A DNA stretch of 64,000 nucleotides from Lathyrus oleraceus (GCF_024323335.1 NC_066583.1:12800665-12864664); one strand, 5' to 3'; positions 1 to 11,234 are shown, counted from the first letter of the stretch. The notes: generated by a model not told the origin, from the letters alone. Numbers and translations are program-made.

Positions 1-500
1 GTGGGAATCTTGCAGAATAGGTGTAGGCTAGGTGCAGGCTAGGTGGATAGGTTGGCATGCATTGGTATAGATTAGGTTGCACTTGTCTTGTCTAGGGGAA
101 GGCTTGGTGGAACCTGATGATGCAAAGATGTGACACGTGTAAGGCATGCGTGGGAATCTTGCAGAATAAGTGCAGGCTAGGTGCAGGCTAGGTGGATAGG
201 TTGGCATGCATAGGTACAGATTAGGTTGCACTTGTCTTGTCTTGGGGAAGACTTGGTGGTAGTGTTGCATGCAAAGATGTGACACGTGTAAGGCATGCGT
301 GGGAATCTTGCAGACTAGGTTCAGGCTAGGTGCAGGCTAGGTGGATAGTTTGGCATGCATTGGTACAGATTAGGTTGCACTTATCTTGTCTTGGGGAAAA
401 CTTTGTGGTAGTGTTGCATGCAAAGATGTGACACGTGTAAGACATGCGTGGGAATCTTGCAGACTAGGTGGTGAAGACATTTGATGGATAGGCATGCGTG
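1..500. repeat. 149-bp tandem array
   Basis: The block starting GTGGGAATCTTGCAG recurs at 1, 150, 299 and 448, giving a 149-bp period; the fourth copy is truncated. Each unit holds AGGCTAGGTG sub-repeats, GGCATGCAT and a GACACGTGT motif. It lies upstream of the MULE transposase and may be part of that element's subterminal repeats. No coding potential is evident. Confidence 0.85.
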
Positions 501-964
501 GGAATCTTGTTTTGAATATTATTTTAGTACAACAGTTTTAGAAAGTTTAAATTGGTTTGTAATTCAATTTCGTTAATCAGGTTGTTTAAAATAAATAATT
601 AAGCTTAAATAAGATTGAATATTATTTTAAACACATAATGGAAAAAAGAGGTAGTTTATTATTGGAAGCGTGATATTCAGTATTAGAAGTTCAAGAAGTT
701 TAACTTTTCGCTATGGAGTTATTCACTTTCAATTTGCACATGAAGACGAAGCTATTGTTGGTGCAAGCAAAGCTAAAGCCGAGAGAACATATTTGAAAAG
801 GCATGTGTGGGAATCTTGCAGGCTAGGTGGATAGGTTGGCATGCATTGGTACAGATTAGGTGGTGAAGGCATTTGATGGATAGGCATGCGTGGGAATCTT
901 GCAGACTTGGTGGTAGTATAATGCATTATCCAAAAATATGAGTATTACAACTATTGTTGACCTA
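501..964. other. AT-rich spacer with degenerate array copies
   Basis: Positions 501-780 are AT-rich and I recognise nothing there. From about 798 to 920 degenerate copies of the 149-bp family return (GTGGGAATCTTGCAG at about 808 and 890). The AT-rich piece probably interrupts one older array. Confidence 0.5.
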
Positions 965-1250
965 CTGATGCATGCAGTAGACGTGTCAAAATTATTACAT
1001 GCATGCAGCTCCACCTAGCCTGCAAGATTCTCAGAGAAGACAAGACTGATGCATGCAGTAGACGTGTCTTATGTGAAGACATGCATGCAGCTCCACCTAG
1101 CCTGCAAGATTCTCAGCCAACTTTGCATGCCTTCCTCCTACCCAAATTTTTGCATGCGTTACACGTGTCCAAGTTTTGCATGCGCTACTCTTGGGGAAGG
1201 CTTGGTTGAAGACATGCATGCAAAGATGTGTGGGCTTGGTTGCAGACTTG
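965..1250. repeat. 81-bp direct repeats related to the upstream array, opposite orientation
   Basis: TGATGCATGCAGTAGACGTGTC occurs near 967 and 1048 (period 81), each followed by CTCCACCTAGCCTGCAAGATTC. That second string is close to the reverse complement of the GAATCTTGCAGGCTAGGTGGA core of the array at 1-500. The same family is therefore present in both orientations before the transposase promoter. Confidence 0.7.
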
Positions 1251-1257
1251 GTGGTAG

Positions 1258-1265
1258 TATAAATA
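1258..1265 (+). promoter_or_regulatory. TATA box of the MULE transposase gene
   Basis: TATAAATA lies about 103 bp before the ATG at 1368. The intervening leader is made of CTTCACATATATCTTCA-like short repeats. Position and composition fit a plant core promoter. Confidence 0.6.
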
Positions 1266-1367
1266 TTCACACACATTTTCACAAAGGTATTCACAATATC
1301 TTCACATATATCTTCAAAATATCTTCACATATATCTTCACAAAATCTTCACAAAACCCTCACATATC

Positions 1368-3761
1368 ATGGCATCTTCATCACAATACAAAATCAAAGCT
1401 CACGTCAATGGTGAGACTTATGAATGTGATATGTCTGGCTTCCTATTTAGAAACACCGATTGCACTCGTTTTTGTCTAAATAAAGGAGCTAACTTCTCTT
1501 ATCTGAAAAAAAAGATTGAGTCCAAACTTAGACAACCCGTGTCCCAAATTTTTTATCAACAACCTTTTTTTTCTGAAAATAACTCAGTCAGGTTTTATAA
1601 GTCATTGATTCAAAATGACATGGAGGCACAATACATGTTTCGTAACCATGAGTATTCTGGTTACGAATATATAGTGTTGTACATTGTGTTGGAACAATTT
1701 CAACCAACTCAGAATATTCAGTCAGAGGTTATTGATCCTGTGGATGATGACGAACAAAATGTTGAACACCGCGTTGAAGACGATGTGGTTGATGATGCAG
1801 AAGACGTGGTTGATGACTTGGTGAACCGTGATTCCGAAGACGAAGACCAAGTCCAAATACCTATAGTGCAACGCTACTCACCGCCTGCGCACTTCACAAC
1901 CCTTAACTTGGGCGAGGATGAGCCCTCATCAGATATGTTATACAACCCATATATGAGGTCTGATGAGGAGTTAAAGAAGGGTGACCAATTTCGGACCAAG
2001 GAAGAGTGTCTGTTAGCAATAAAAAACTGGCACTTGAAAAACTGTGTTGACTACGATGTTAAAAAATCAAATCCGGAAAGATACATTATTTTATGCAAAA
2101 ATCCGGAGTGTGGGTATAGGTTGATGGCATCGTACAAGAAGAAACATAATCCGTGGGTGATAGGGTCCATTTCTCAAGCTCACACTTGTGTCAACACAAA
2201 CATGGCACAGGATCATCGCAAATGTAGCCATGATATGATCTGTCATTCCATAATACCTCTTGTTGAGGCTGACCAGTCACTCAAGGTCAATACTATTATC
2301 TCCCATTGTGTGGCTGTTTTCAAATATACACCTTCGTACAGAAAGGCTTGGTTAGCGAAAACCAAGGCAATTGAATTGGTATACGGTAATTGGGAGGAAT
2401 CATACAAACAACTTCCGCGCTACCTGGCCGCACTACATTTATATTCACCTGGGACGGTTTCTATAATGGAGACCTTGCCGACACAATCCCCTGACGGAAC
2501 TCGTCTAGAAGGTAATGGAATACTCCATAGACTTTTCTGGGCATTCCGTCCCTGCATCATCGGTTTCACATTCTGCAAGCCACTTATTCAAGTCGATGGA
2601 ACTTGGCTGTATGGGAAATACAAAGGATCATTACTGATGGCGGTCGCACAAGATGGAAATTCTAATATTTTCCCAATAGCCTTTGCATTGGTTGAAGGAG
2701 AAACGGCTGCTGCTTGGAGTTTCTTCCTTAAGAATCTCCGAACGCACGTGACTCCACAAGCTGGCATCTGTGTGATTTCTGACAGGCACGCTTCTATCGA
2801 CAGTGCATACAATAATCCAGCAAATGGTTGGTATGACCCCCCGTCTACGCATGTCTACTGCATCAGGCATATTGCTCAAAATTTTATGCGGGAGTTCAAA
2901 GATAATTTCTTGAAGCAAAATTTGATAAACACGGGTTATGCATTAAACCAACCTGGATTCCAATACTACCGTCGGGAAATAGTTTTGGCAAATTTTGATG
3001 CAGGGAGGTGGATCGGTAATATCGACAGAGCAAAGTGGACTAGGTCATACGACAATGGGGTGAGGTGGGGCCACATGACAACAAATCTTGTGGAATCAAT
3101 GAACGGCGTCTTTAAGGGCATACGTAACCTCCCAGTAACCGCTTTGGTGGGTGTGACCTATTTTTGGATGGCTACGTTGTTCGTAACAAGAGGCAAGCGC
3201 TGGCATGAAGTGTTACAGACGAGTCAAGTATATAGTGATGCCTATATGAAGTTTATGAGGCAGGAATCTGCCAAAGCCAGCAGCCATCGGGTTACGGAAT
3301 TCGACCGCCATGGCCATACTTTTAGTGTCAAGGAAACAATTGACCACAACCAGGGGCTTCCCAGACAAGAGTATAGGGTCCTAATACCAGACTGTTGGTG
3401 CGACTGTGGTCAATTTCAGGCCTATCGTATGCCTTGTTCCCATGTCATTGCAGCGTGTTCACACAGCCACTTCGATGCGTTATCGCTAGTGTCTCCCATC
3501 TACAAAGTTGCAACATTGCTTAATGTATACGACAATCCCTTTCCGGTGGTAGCATTGGAGGCATATTGGCCAGAGTATGACGGGGAAATTGTTTGGCACA
3601 ACGAATCGATGCGGCGGAATAAAAGTGGTCGCCCAAATAGAAGGCGCATTAGAACTGAAATGGACATCGCAGAGAAAATGCAGAGGAAGTGTAACATATG
3701 TAGACAACTAGGGCATAATAAGAACAAATGTCCATATCGTGGATCTAGTTCCATAACATAG
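1368..3761 (+). CDS. MULE (Mutator-like) transposase, intact 797-aa ORF
   Basis: This is an uninterrupted single-exon ORF. An acidic region (roughly residues 120-165) is followed by a MuDR-type zinc-binding domain (about 205-270, with CKNPECGY). The MULE catalytic core has D410 (VDGTW), D472 (ISDRHAS) and E576 (TTNLVESMNG), a DDE arrangement. A SWIM zinc finger follows (C678, C680, C690, H692), then a C-terminal CX2CX4HX4C zinc knuckle (C775, C778, H783, C788). Such proteins bind terminal inverted repeats and cut and paste the element. All key residues are present, so it may be functional, or domesticated like FAR1/MUG genes. The flanking tandem repeats and a convergent second ORF favour a transposon. 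I could not identify terminal inverted repeats. Confidence 0.92.
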   Translation: MASSSQYKIKAHVNGETYECDMSGFLFRNTDCTRFCLNKGANFSYLKKKIESKLRQPVSQIFYQQPFFSENNSVRFYKSLIQNDMEAQYMFRNHEYSGYEYIVLYIVLEQFQPTQNIQSEVIDPVDDDEQNVEHRVEDDVVDDAEDVVDDLVNRDSEDEDQVQIPIVQRYSPPAHFTTLNLGEDEPSSDMLYNPYMRSDEELKKGDQFRTKEECLLAIKNWHLKNCVDYDVKKSNPERYIILCKNPECGYRLMASYKKKHNPWVIGSISQAHTCVNTNMAQDHRKCSHDMICHSIIPLVEADQSLKVNTIISHCVAVFKYTPSYRKAWLAKTKAIELVYGNWEESYKQLPRYLAALHLYSPGTVSIMETLPTQSPDGTRLEGNGILHRLFWAFRPCIIGFTFCKPLIQVDGTWLYGKYKGSLLMAVAQDGNSNIFPIAFALVEGETAAAWSFFLKNLRTHVTPQAGICVISDRHASIDSAYNNPANGWYDPPSTHVYCIRHIAQNFMREFKDNFLKQNLINTGYALNQPGFQYYRREIVLANFDAGRWIGNIDRAKWTRSYDNGVRWGHMTTNLVESMNGVFKGIRNLPVTALVGVTYFWMATLFVTRGKRWHEVLQTSQVYSDAYMKFMRQESAKASSHRVTEFDRHGHTFSVKETIDHNQGLPRQEYRVLIPDCWCDCGQFQAYRMPCSHVIAACSHSHFDALSLVSPIYKVATLLNVYDNPFPVVALEAYWPEYDGEIVWHNESMRRNKSGRPNRRRIRTEMDIAEKMQRKCNICRQLGHNKNKCPYRGSSSIT

Positions 3762-3959
3762 TTTTCATACTCATAACTATGTGTACCAATGCTATTTATC
3801 AATAAAGTTTACTTTTCATTCCAAATAGAAGATGACACTGGAACAACAAACACAAACATCTAACATTACAACACCAATTACTAAAACAGGTACTAAAACA
3901 AGAACAAGTACTAGAACAATAACAAATACAACAACAACAACACAAACAACCATTAATAT
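3762..3959. other. intergenic spacer between convergent ORFs
   Basis: A short spacer with ACTAAAACA/ACAACAACA-rich sequence between the two convergent stop codons. It presumably holds both polyadenylation regions (AATAAA near 3801 on plus). Nothing else is seen. Confidence 0.5.
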
Positions 3960-4290
3960 CTAGGAAATTACAACAGTCAACACTATGTCGTCTGATCCAT
4001 GCATCATTTGGATGCAATCAATGTCGCTTTCAACTTCAACCCACGAACATACCGTTTCTCCAGTTTCAAATGAGATACTTCTTCTAAGCCTCTGAATCCT
4101 TCTGATGACTTCACCAGGTTCGTAATCTCCCTCTAACCAAGACATCAAGGACCTTTTTAGGTTGTCCAACGAACGGATGTTCCAAAATTTCATCTCCATT
4201 GGGGGTTTCACAGGCGAGAAAATAACATGCCCATCCCTTTTTAAGATTACTGGTTCAGGATCCGGGCGCCTTGATGATGTTCGCTGCCAT
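3960..4290 (-). pseudogene. convergent second ORF of the MULE region, unknown product, apparent frameshift
   Basis: An open minus-strand frame ends at 3960 and encodes about 100 aa with a charged, Trp-containing segment (LKRDGHVIF, SWLEGDYEPGE, RRIQRLRRS). A well-placed ATG at 4290, 89 bp after a TATAAATA, opens a different frame that stops after 11 residues (MAANIIKAPGS), just where the long frame becomes plausible. A 1-nt indel near 4257 would join the two. The TATA-to-ATG geometry copies that of the transposase gene. I do not recognise the product. A convergent second gene recalls maize MuDR, but no homology to MURB is claimed. If the first ATG is not used, the 162-aa frame from 4448 is an alternative CDS. 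Confidence 0.5.
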
Positions 4291-4378
4291 GACGACGGTC
4301 TGGGGGATGCCAAGAACTCAACTTGATAGAGAAAGTGATAGGAAATAGTGGTGAAGAAAATGCAAGGAAATAACACTT

Positions 4379-4386
4379 TATTTATA
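4379..4386 (-). promoter_or_regulatory. TATA box of the convergent ORF
   Basis: TATAAATA on the minus strand, 89 bp before the ATG at 4290. This is almost the same spacing as in the transposase gene. Confidence 0.5.
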
Positions 4387-4392
4387 GGAAAA

Positions 4393-4475
4393 GATCTAGG
4401 TTGAACACCAATGTACTTAACCCTAATTAGATCTAGGTTGTACACCAATGTACTTAACCCTAAAAAGATCTAGGA
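4393..4475. repeat. 37-bp tandem repeat, 2-3 units
   Basis: GATCTAGGTTG(A/T)ACACCAATGTACTTAACCCTA-type units start at 4393, 4430 and 4467 (period 37; the third is partial). They lie directly upstream of the minus-strand TATA box. Confidence 0.75.
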
Positions 4476-4504
4476 AAATAATATTAATTACTTATAAATT
4501 AAAT

Positions 4505-4506
<2 letters not shown>

Positions 4507-4586
<80 letters not shown>
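4507..4586. repeat. (TA)n microsatellite, 80 bp
   Basis: Uninterrupted TA dinucleotide repeat. Confidence 0.95.
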
Positions 4587-4589
<3 letters not shown>

Positions 4590-4695
4590 GTATTTTACAA
4601 ATATATACAAAATATTAATATCATTTATAATAAATATAAATTAATAAATTAAAAAAAAAACATATTAAAAAAAAAATTAAAAAAAAAATATTTTA

Positions 4696-4770
4696 AAGGT
4701 AGGCGCCACTCCTAGTGGCGACTTGCCCTACCCTTAAGGGTAGGCGCCAACTAGGGTGGCGCCCAAGTGA
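4696..4770. repeat. GC-rich inverted-repeat cluster in AT-rich DNA
   Basis: GGCGCCAC...GTGGC hairpins flank a perfect 18-bp palindrome CCTACCCTTAAGGGTAGG (4727-4744). GGCGCC occurs at both ends of the second half. The surrounding kilobase is very AT-rich, so this looks like a separate small element or element end. Confidence 0.6.
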
Positions 4771-5669
4771 AAAATAGGGCAAAACATGCCCATTTTTGTA
4801 TTTTTTTTTTTAAAAAGGGGGTATTTTTGGATTTTTTTTAAAAAAATTGTATATTTAAAAAAAAACTTCAATTATTATTGTGGGGATAATTGATCATAGA
4901 ATTTTAATATTTGAAAATAATATACATGTTTTAATATTATTTGAAAAGAATTATAAATATTATTACCTTTCATAGAATTGATTAATATTGATTCATAGAA
5001 TATTTGAAAAGGATTGTTTAATCTTATTATCTTTTATAAAAATGTATTATTTTAATATTAAATTTTTTATGAATAAATAGAAATCATTTTGATTCATAAT
5101 ATAAATTATAATAATTAAAATAACATAAATTTATAGTTATCAAATTAGTAAAATTGTAAAAATAATATCGAAAATGAAAAATAATGAGAGAGAGGTGTTG
5201 TTAAAAAGTATTTCATTATAAAATAAAATTTATCTAATATTAAGTGGAAAATATATATCATTTAATTCAACTATTATTTTCATTATTATTATTTATTCAA
5301 ATCAAATAATTTAATTATTTAAAAATATATAAGGGAAATAAAAATGAATCGGGTAACAATTTCTTTTTCCAATTCCACCTTTCTTTTTTTTTTTCTATCA
5401 GTAATAAACCTTTTATTTATAAGTTTGTTTTTCTTATAGAACAGGAAAAAAAAATTCGGCGTCTAAAAAATATCATACATATTATAGTATCTATCTATAT
5501 GCTAGTATAAGATATAGGAAAAAGTGCAATTCACAATAAGATTACCTTATTTTTCAATATATAAAGGCACCCCATATTATTTGATGGATACTATTTTATT
5601 TTAAAGGAGAGCCCAATTACTTGGATTTATTACAATGAGAGAAATTGACTTGCATATAATAATAAAGGA
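4771..5669. other. AT-rich intergenic region
   Basis: Very AT-rich with homopolymer runs. I see no gene, hairpin or recognisable repeat here; it presumably includes the 3' UTR of the dioxygenase gene near 5600-5669. Confidence 0.6.
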
Positions 5670-6442
5670 TCAAAGTCCAGCAAATTTGTCCATTGGAGCC
5701 TCTTGTATTCCAGTTGAATGTTGATAATTGATATATTCATCATACACAAACGGACGGTAGTGGAGAGGGTTTTCATCATCCACAAACTCAGATGGCCCCT
5801 TAATGATCATACCTTCCCTTGGCACTGCAAAAAGTACAAATGCAAATCTCTCTTCATCCCTTGTCACCACTCTGTGTGTGGCCGCCTCAAGTCTCCTATT
5901 ACTCCACGCCTGTATTAAGCATTGAAATTCTAAATTAAACTCATTCTAAATTTTAATATATGAGAAAATTATAAGAAGAATGATCTCAAACTCTAAGTTG
6001 ATATTTATTACCTGCAATATATCACCAACAACTACCGCAAAGCCATTGGTGGGAATATTTATGTCAACCCAATTGCCTGTTTTGGGTAGCAACTGCAGAC
6101 CTTGAACTCCATTGTCACATAGGAAGGAAATAGTTCCTTTGTCAGTGTGAGGTACCAAACCAATATTAGAACCCTTGGTCTCTTGAGAAGTTGAGTACTT
6201 AGTCATTCGTACATCATTGTAGCAATTCATATCTTCAATATCCAAGTTATAATATTGTGGAAGCTCAAAGGCTTCCAGAACCATCTTCATAATAAGTGAA
6301 CTTAGTTCACGAGTTTTTGAAGTATAAAAATCTAGCGCAGCACTGCATATATATCACAATTTTTTTCACATTCTACTCCCAAATAATAAATTAATTTGAA
6401 ACTAAATATGTTAAAGAAACTTTATTCAAAATAATTCAAAAG

Positions 6443-6504
<62 letters not shown>

Positions 6505-7014
6505 AAATTAAGAATATAATTTTTAATATGTAATTGAAATTATACAATCGAGAGTCATACATATGTAAGTCTATATGTGTATATGGGTGAGTTTGTGATG
6601 TATTTTAGTAAAAAAAATATAAAATATTAATTACCCAAAAGTTGGATTTCCTTGAGGCCACATGAGATCAATAAAGTCTTGAAGAGCCGTATCTGGATTA
6701 ACATCATTATCAATTCCAAAGGATTCAGAATAGGGAATGACACGACTTTTTGAAGTGTATCCCCTATAAGCCTTTGAGCTAACAGACTTCTTCTTAGTTT
6801 CTTCAGGTAAATCAAACAATGATTTCATGCCTGTGAAAAATCTATCATGTAAATCATTTGAGATATCATCACACCTTATGAGAAAACAACCATGACTCTC
6901 AAATGCTTCTCTCACTTTCTTGCTCATTTCTTTCCACTCTTCGCCCCCTTCTTCTAACTTCACTCCACCGCTAATATTAAAATTCAAAATTGGGATCTCA
7001 TTCTCACTATCCAT
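5670..7014 (-). CDS. 2-oxoglutarate/Fe(II)-dependent dioxygenase (AOP-like), three exons
   Basis: Exons 7014-6635, 6342-6012 and 5909-5670 join in frame to 316 aa, normal for this family. Introns are GT-AG: 292 bp (with a TA microsatellite) and 102 bp. An N-terminal DIOX_N domain starts at PILNF; the 2OG-FeII-Oxy core follows. Iron ligands are H192 and D194 (VPHTD) plus H249 (ATHRV). R258 is the 2OG-binding arginine, but the usual R-x-S is R-F-A (A260), and a normally small residue in the SNGR region is Arg (SNRR). The tail (VPREGMII, PLHYRPFVYDEY) resembles AOP-type plant oxygenases. The substrate is unknown; relatives act in specialised metabolism or hormone turnover. The start MDSENE is preferred over an upstream in-frame ATG at 7041 because the intervening residues are only a Lys-rich run. 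The promoter is occupied by a TA repeat. Confidence 0.85.
6444..6499. repeat. (TA)n microsatellite in dioxygenase intron 1
   Basis: About 55 bp of pure TA repeat in the 292-bp first intron. Confidence 0.9.
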
Positions 7015-7082
7015 TTTCTTTTCCTTTTTTTTCTTTTGCACTATATTTTGTTATTTATATTGCATTGTTCTCAGTAGAGACA

Positions 7083-7317
<235 letters not shown>

Positions 7318-8449
7318 TTCATATAGAAACTCAAATAGATAAATTAACATGAAATTTGATGTTAATTTAAGTTAAATTTTATTTTATTTTTAGTAAATAC
7401 AAAATAGCTAAGGAAAACAAAAAATACTTTTCTTTTGAAATTGAATTATGCATAGAAAAAAGGGAAGTTTCTGGTAAATTGTGTCAATATTGGAAATAGA
7501 AAGAAAAATACACTAAATACCAAATGATACTAAAAATATAGACTTAAATAGAATTTTAGTCCACTATTTTGATTTAATTTTTAATTTTTAATTTTAAAAA
7601 ATATTCAGCCTTTTGGTAAATGTATTTAGCATTTTTTTATATTATTTTTTCCTTTTTTAGTTTTAAATAAAATATAATAAATCCTTAAATAGTAAAATTA
7701 ATTATTAACTAATTTTATCAATTATTGATTAGTTTCTAATAATAAAAATGGTTTAATGATATTATCAACTAAGAAAATAAATTAAATAAAAGAAATTAAA
7801 TTAAATAAATAAAAAGGGGCACAGGGTGTATTTTGTATGGAAATAGAAATGAGTTTTTGAGAGGGTTGTGTGAAAACCAAGTGGGCTTAGGCTCATTTTT
7901 GTTGAGCTCGCGCTGAGGGAGTGTGGTCCATGGAGAGAGTCAACATGGTTGACTCTCTCCGGGACGTTTGGTTGATCTAGCGAAGTCAAGGCAGATCTCT
8001 TGGGGAGCATAAAATGGACATACTGGTCAAAGTAGCCAAGATCGATGGACATGATATGGAATTAACCAGGGTGCAGGGTATACACGTGTGCAAGGACTTA
8101 GTCAAAGATGATCATGGTGCCATCAGGGGGCCAAGTGTTATTGATCAACTCCCCACGTAGATGGATATTAAAGAGTGTTTCATTCAGAAACTCTCATCTC
8201 CTTCCCCTCTTTATCTTTCTGACTCTCACCTCTCTCTAACCTCCCATCTCTGTCCTCCTTTATCTCTTTACTGTTCCTTCTCCGAACCACCACCTAAGCC
8301 CATAAAACCACCGTATAAACCACCATTATCCCCAGGTTTTTGGTTGATACTCAACCGGAATCTCCATACCTTCAACTGTTATTCATCCAAATGATGAACA
8401 CCATCCCAGAACTCAATCACCATCATGCCAAACCCCTTCTAACCCAGAT
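7318..8449. other. intergenic region, no gene recognised
   Basis: AT-rich to about 7800, then more balanced sequence. A 77-codon frame at 8161-8394 (+) has a Pro/Ser-rich translation and no domain I know. The only clear structure is the perfect hairpin at 7932-7960. Confidence 0.5.
7932..7960. repeat. perfect 13-bp inverted repeat with 3-nt spacer
   Basis: Arms GGAGAGAGTCAAC and GTTGACTCTCTCC separated by ATG. Each arm contains a TTGAC W-box core. Confidence 0.85.
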
Positions 8450-9249
8450 TGTAATACTCCGTATTTCCTTAAATACTCAACTTCCTATTAATTGAGATCA
8501 ACCGAGTTCCTGTGTGCTCTAAAAGTTATCAATTGGGATAAATAGAGTAAATAGTGAATTCAGATTGACTTAATTAATATTAATTGGGACATTTTGGTAA
8601 CACTAATATTGGGTCAATTGCTCTAGTATAACAAATATTAAAAGTGTAGTATCAGTTGGGATATTTGTTACTACTAGTAACCTTTTCTAACCACATATTC
8701 CTAGTGGTAAATGGTGGCCACATGTTTTTATCCCTCACCTACCGACCTTATACCACTTCATTTCTTTATGTATCATAAAAGCTAGTGGAAAGAAGAAAAA
8801 GCTCAAGTGAAGAAGAGGAAACAAGCTAGTGGAGAGAAGGAGGAAGAAAAGCTTGGAAGCCATCATCATCATTTCACCACCATCTCATATCATCATCTTC
8901 TTCAACCTCCTCTTCCATTCTCAAGGTGGGTTCTAGATAGAACTTTAGATTTAGAAATTAGAGTTTGATAAACCATGAAATAGATAGTAGGATAAATGAT
9001 ATTATGATGAGTTCCTCCATGAATCATGTGAATCTTCATTAATGATGCTTCTATGTGTGTTTTGTATGTGTTGGATTCTTGTGATTTAATAATATGGTTA
9101 TTGCTTTGAAAGTCTTGTTGATGTGTTTTTATGTTTATGAGAAGAGGTTGGTTGGTAGAAATGAAACATACATGATGCAGGTTGAAACTATGTAGTTGTG
9201 CAGGAGAAATAAAGTTTATGTGTGTGGAAAAGTAGAAATTGCAGGGAAC

Positions 9250-9335
9250 CAATCAATTGGTCCTTAGCAACAATCGATTGTAGTAACTTTCTGTTTTGAA
9301 GAAAATGAAAATTTGGCAGAACCAATCGATTGACA
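9250..9335. repeat. CAATCGATTG palindrome cluster, left part
   Basis: Palindromic variants of CAATCGATTG/CCAATCAATTGG occur near 9250, 9271 and 9322. The cluster continues at 11235-11392 on the other side of the solo LTR. Confidence 0.7.
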
Positions 9336-10030
9336 GGGAGCTTTGTAACACCCTACTAAAATACCCCAATAATAATTAAAACAACAAATATAAATCAGAG
9401 TAGATATGCAATTAAGGGTGTCACACTTGACACTTCACACCATTCACCAAAATAGTTTGTCATGCTCATTTATTGATCAAAATAAAATATTGCACAATTC
9501 GCAGCGGATAGAGATCTAATCAATCATGCAAACCATGTAACACATTACATGTAAAGTTTTTCAACAACCAAATGAAAACAAGGTAAAACATCCCGTCCCG
9601 ATGTTACATCTACCAGAGCATGACCCACTAAGGAACTACACTAGACTCCAAGCACTAGCTTCTACTCAATCACTGCTCGTTACCTGAAACATAGTTGTAA
9701 GGGTGAGTTCCTCAATCGATATAATAAGCCTTATAAAATATCATGTAATGCTAAGTAATTTAACACATTTCATCACCCAAATCAGATCACACATTCAGCA
9801 ACGACAACATCAACTCAAAATCATAATCATACTCAACCCAACACAAAACACACGTATAATATTGGAATACATCCATTCATATTATACGCCATACATACAT
9901 TATGCAATGAGACTCCATGCATGCGGTACCGACTATTCGTGAACATATAGTTCAACCTCACCGATCAAATCCAGATACGGCTACCAAGCTCACTAGTCCC
10001 ACTCATTTGAGACCTAGTGACTCACATCAC

Positions 10031-10236
10031 TAATTCCTCACCATGGGAATTAGCTACCACCCCAAGGGCCATGCTATGCACGCTAAATCACCTAGCATGC
10101 AAACATCAACAACAATCCACAATAACTCACTCACTAATTCCTCACCATGGGAATTAGCTACCACCATAAAGGCCATACGATGCACGCTAAATCACCTAGC
10201 ATGCAACCATCAACAACAATCCACAATGGACATATG
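10031..10236. repeat. 104-bp tandem duplication inside the solo LTR
   Basis: TAATTCCTCACCATGGGAATTAGCTACCACC and the following bases recur with a 104-bp offset (10031 and 10135) with few differences. Confidence 0.85.
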
Positions 10237-10507
10237 CTCACACTCTAAGCCATAAACAGTCCATCCACAATTGCATACATAATAGATATATTCACAGCAT
10301 TATGCATACCATCATACATTATCAGCATATTTATCACAGAATCATATCATGTCATTCCAAATAATAAATCACAGTATTAGCACGCTCTACTAATACCTAT
10401 ACTGCTCAAAACAACGGGAAATGATCCCTACTATATCATACACCAATATAGGCCAACCGTCAAATATGTACACAATATTTGAATATCAATTTTCCACTTT
10501 CCAAACA

Positions 10508-10692
10508 GTGTTAACCGGTTAACGCCCTGGGTTAACCGGTTAACGCAACACAGAACACGCTTCCTGGCACATTTTAACAGTGTTAACCGGTTAACACCCT
10601 GGGTTAACCGGTTAACGCAAGACAGACAGCAATTTCTCATAATTCATAACAGTGTTAACCGGTTAACACCCTGGGTTAACCGGTTAACGCAA
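10508..10692. repeat. six TTAACCGGTTAA palindromes in three units
   Basis: Three tandem units, each carrying two perfect TTAACCGGTTAA palindromes separated by CGCCCTGGG or CACCCTGGG. They occur near 10511, 10532, 10583, 10604, 10655 and 10676. Confidence 0.9.
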
Positions 10693-11116
10693 GACAGAAA
10701 GTTGTTCCTGCGCTAACACGAACAGAATGCAGAATTACCCGCATTTTCGCCGTCGGAGGACTTCCGGACCTCCGATTTCGATTCCGTAAACGGCTACACG
10801 TCCATAAAATCACAACTCATCCAATATAGATTTAATCACAGTTTTTAACGTAACTTATTCATCATCATTTACAGCATTCCTCATCCCAATTAGGGTCAAT
10901 TCAATGGCTTATTACCACCCATCACATGTTAATCCATAATACCCATTAAACGACGATAAACCCCCCTTACCTGAGTTAATCCGGCAAATCCTTTAGCTTC
11001 AAGCTTTTCCCTTCTTCAACCCTCGTTCTCTTGTTCTTCCTCCTTGCCCTTTTCTCACTTTCTGTCGCTTCTCTGGTTTTCACGTGAAAAAAAACCCTTT
11101 TTACCAAATGGAACTC

Positions 11117-11126
11117 TTTATATATA
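11117..11126 (-). promoter_or_regulatory. TATA box of the solo LTR
   Basis: TATATATAAA on the minus strand, followed by a GAGTTCC leader; this is the expected promoter position within the LTR. Confidence 0.5.
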
Positions 11127-11234
11127 TTCCAACTTTATTATTCCAATAATAATCTAATTATTTAATTAAATTAATAAATATATTATTAACTTAATTTAAA
11201 TAATTATCATATTTTATCGGGGTGTTACAAGCTT

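Larger units (their letters stand above)
9339..11234 (-). mobile_element. solo LTR (9344-11229) with AGCTT target duplication
   Basis: The termini TGTAACACCC and GGGTGTTACA are exact inverted ends, flanked on both sides by AGCTT (9339-9343, 11230-11234). At 1,886 bp with no internal domain it fits a solo LTR left by recombination. Read on the minus strand there is a TATA box, a purine-rich leader and a CTCAGGTAAGGGG donor-like site, so the element is in minus orientation. The lineage (perhaps Tekay-like chromovirus) is a guess. Confidence 0.8.

Noticed and set aside
8161..8394. 77-codon Pro/Ser-rich frame
   Set aside because: No promoter, domain or homologous context; composition explains the open frame.
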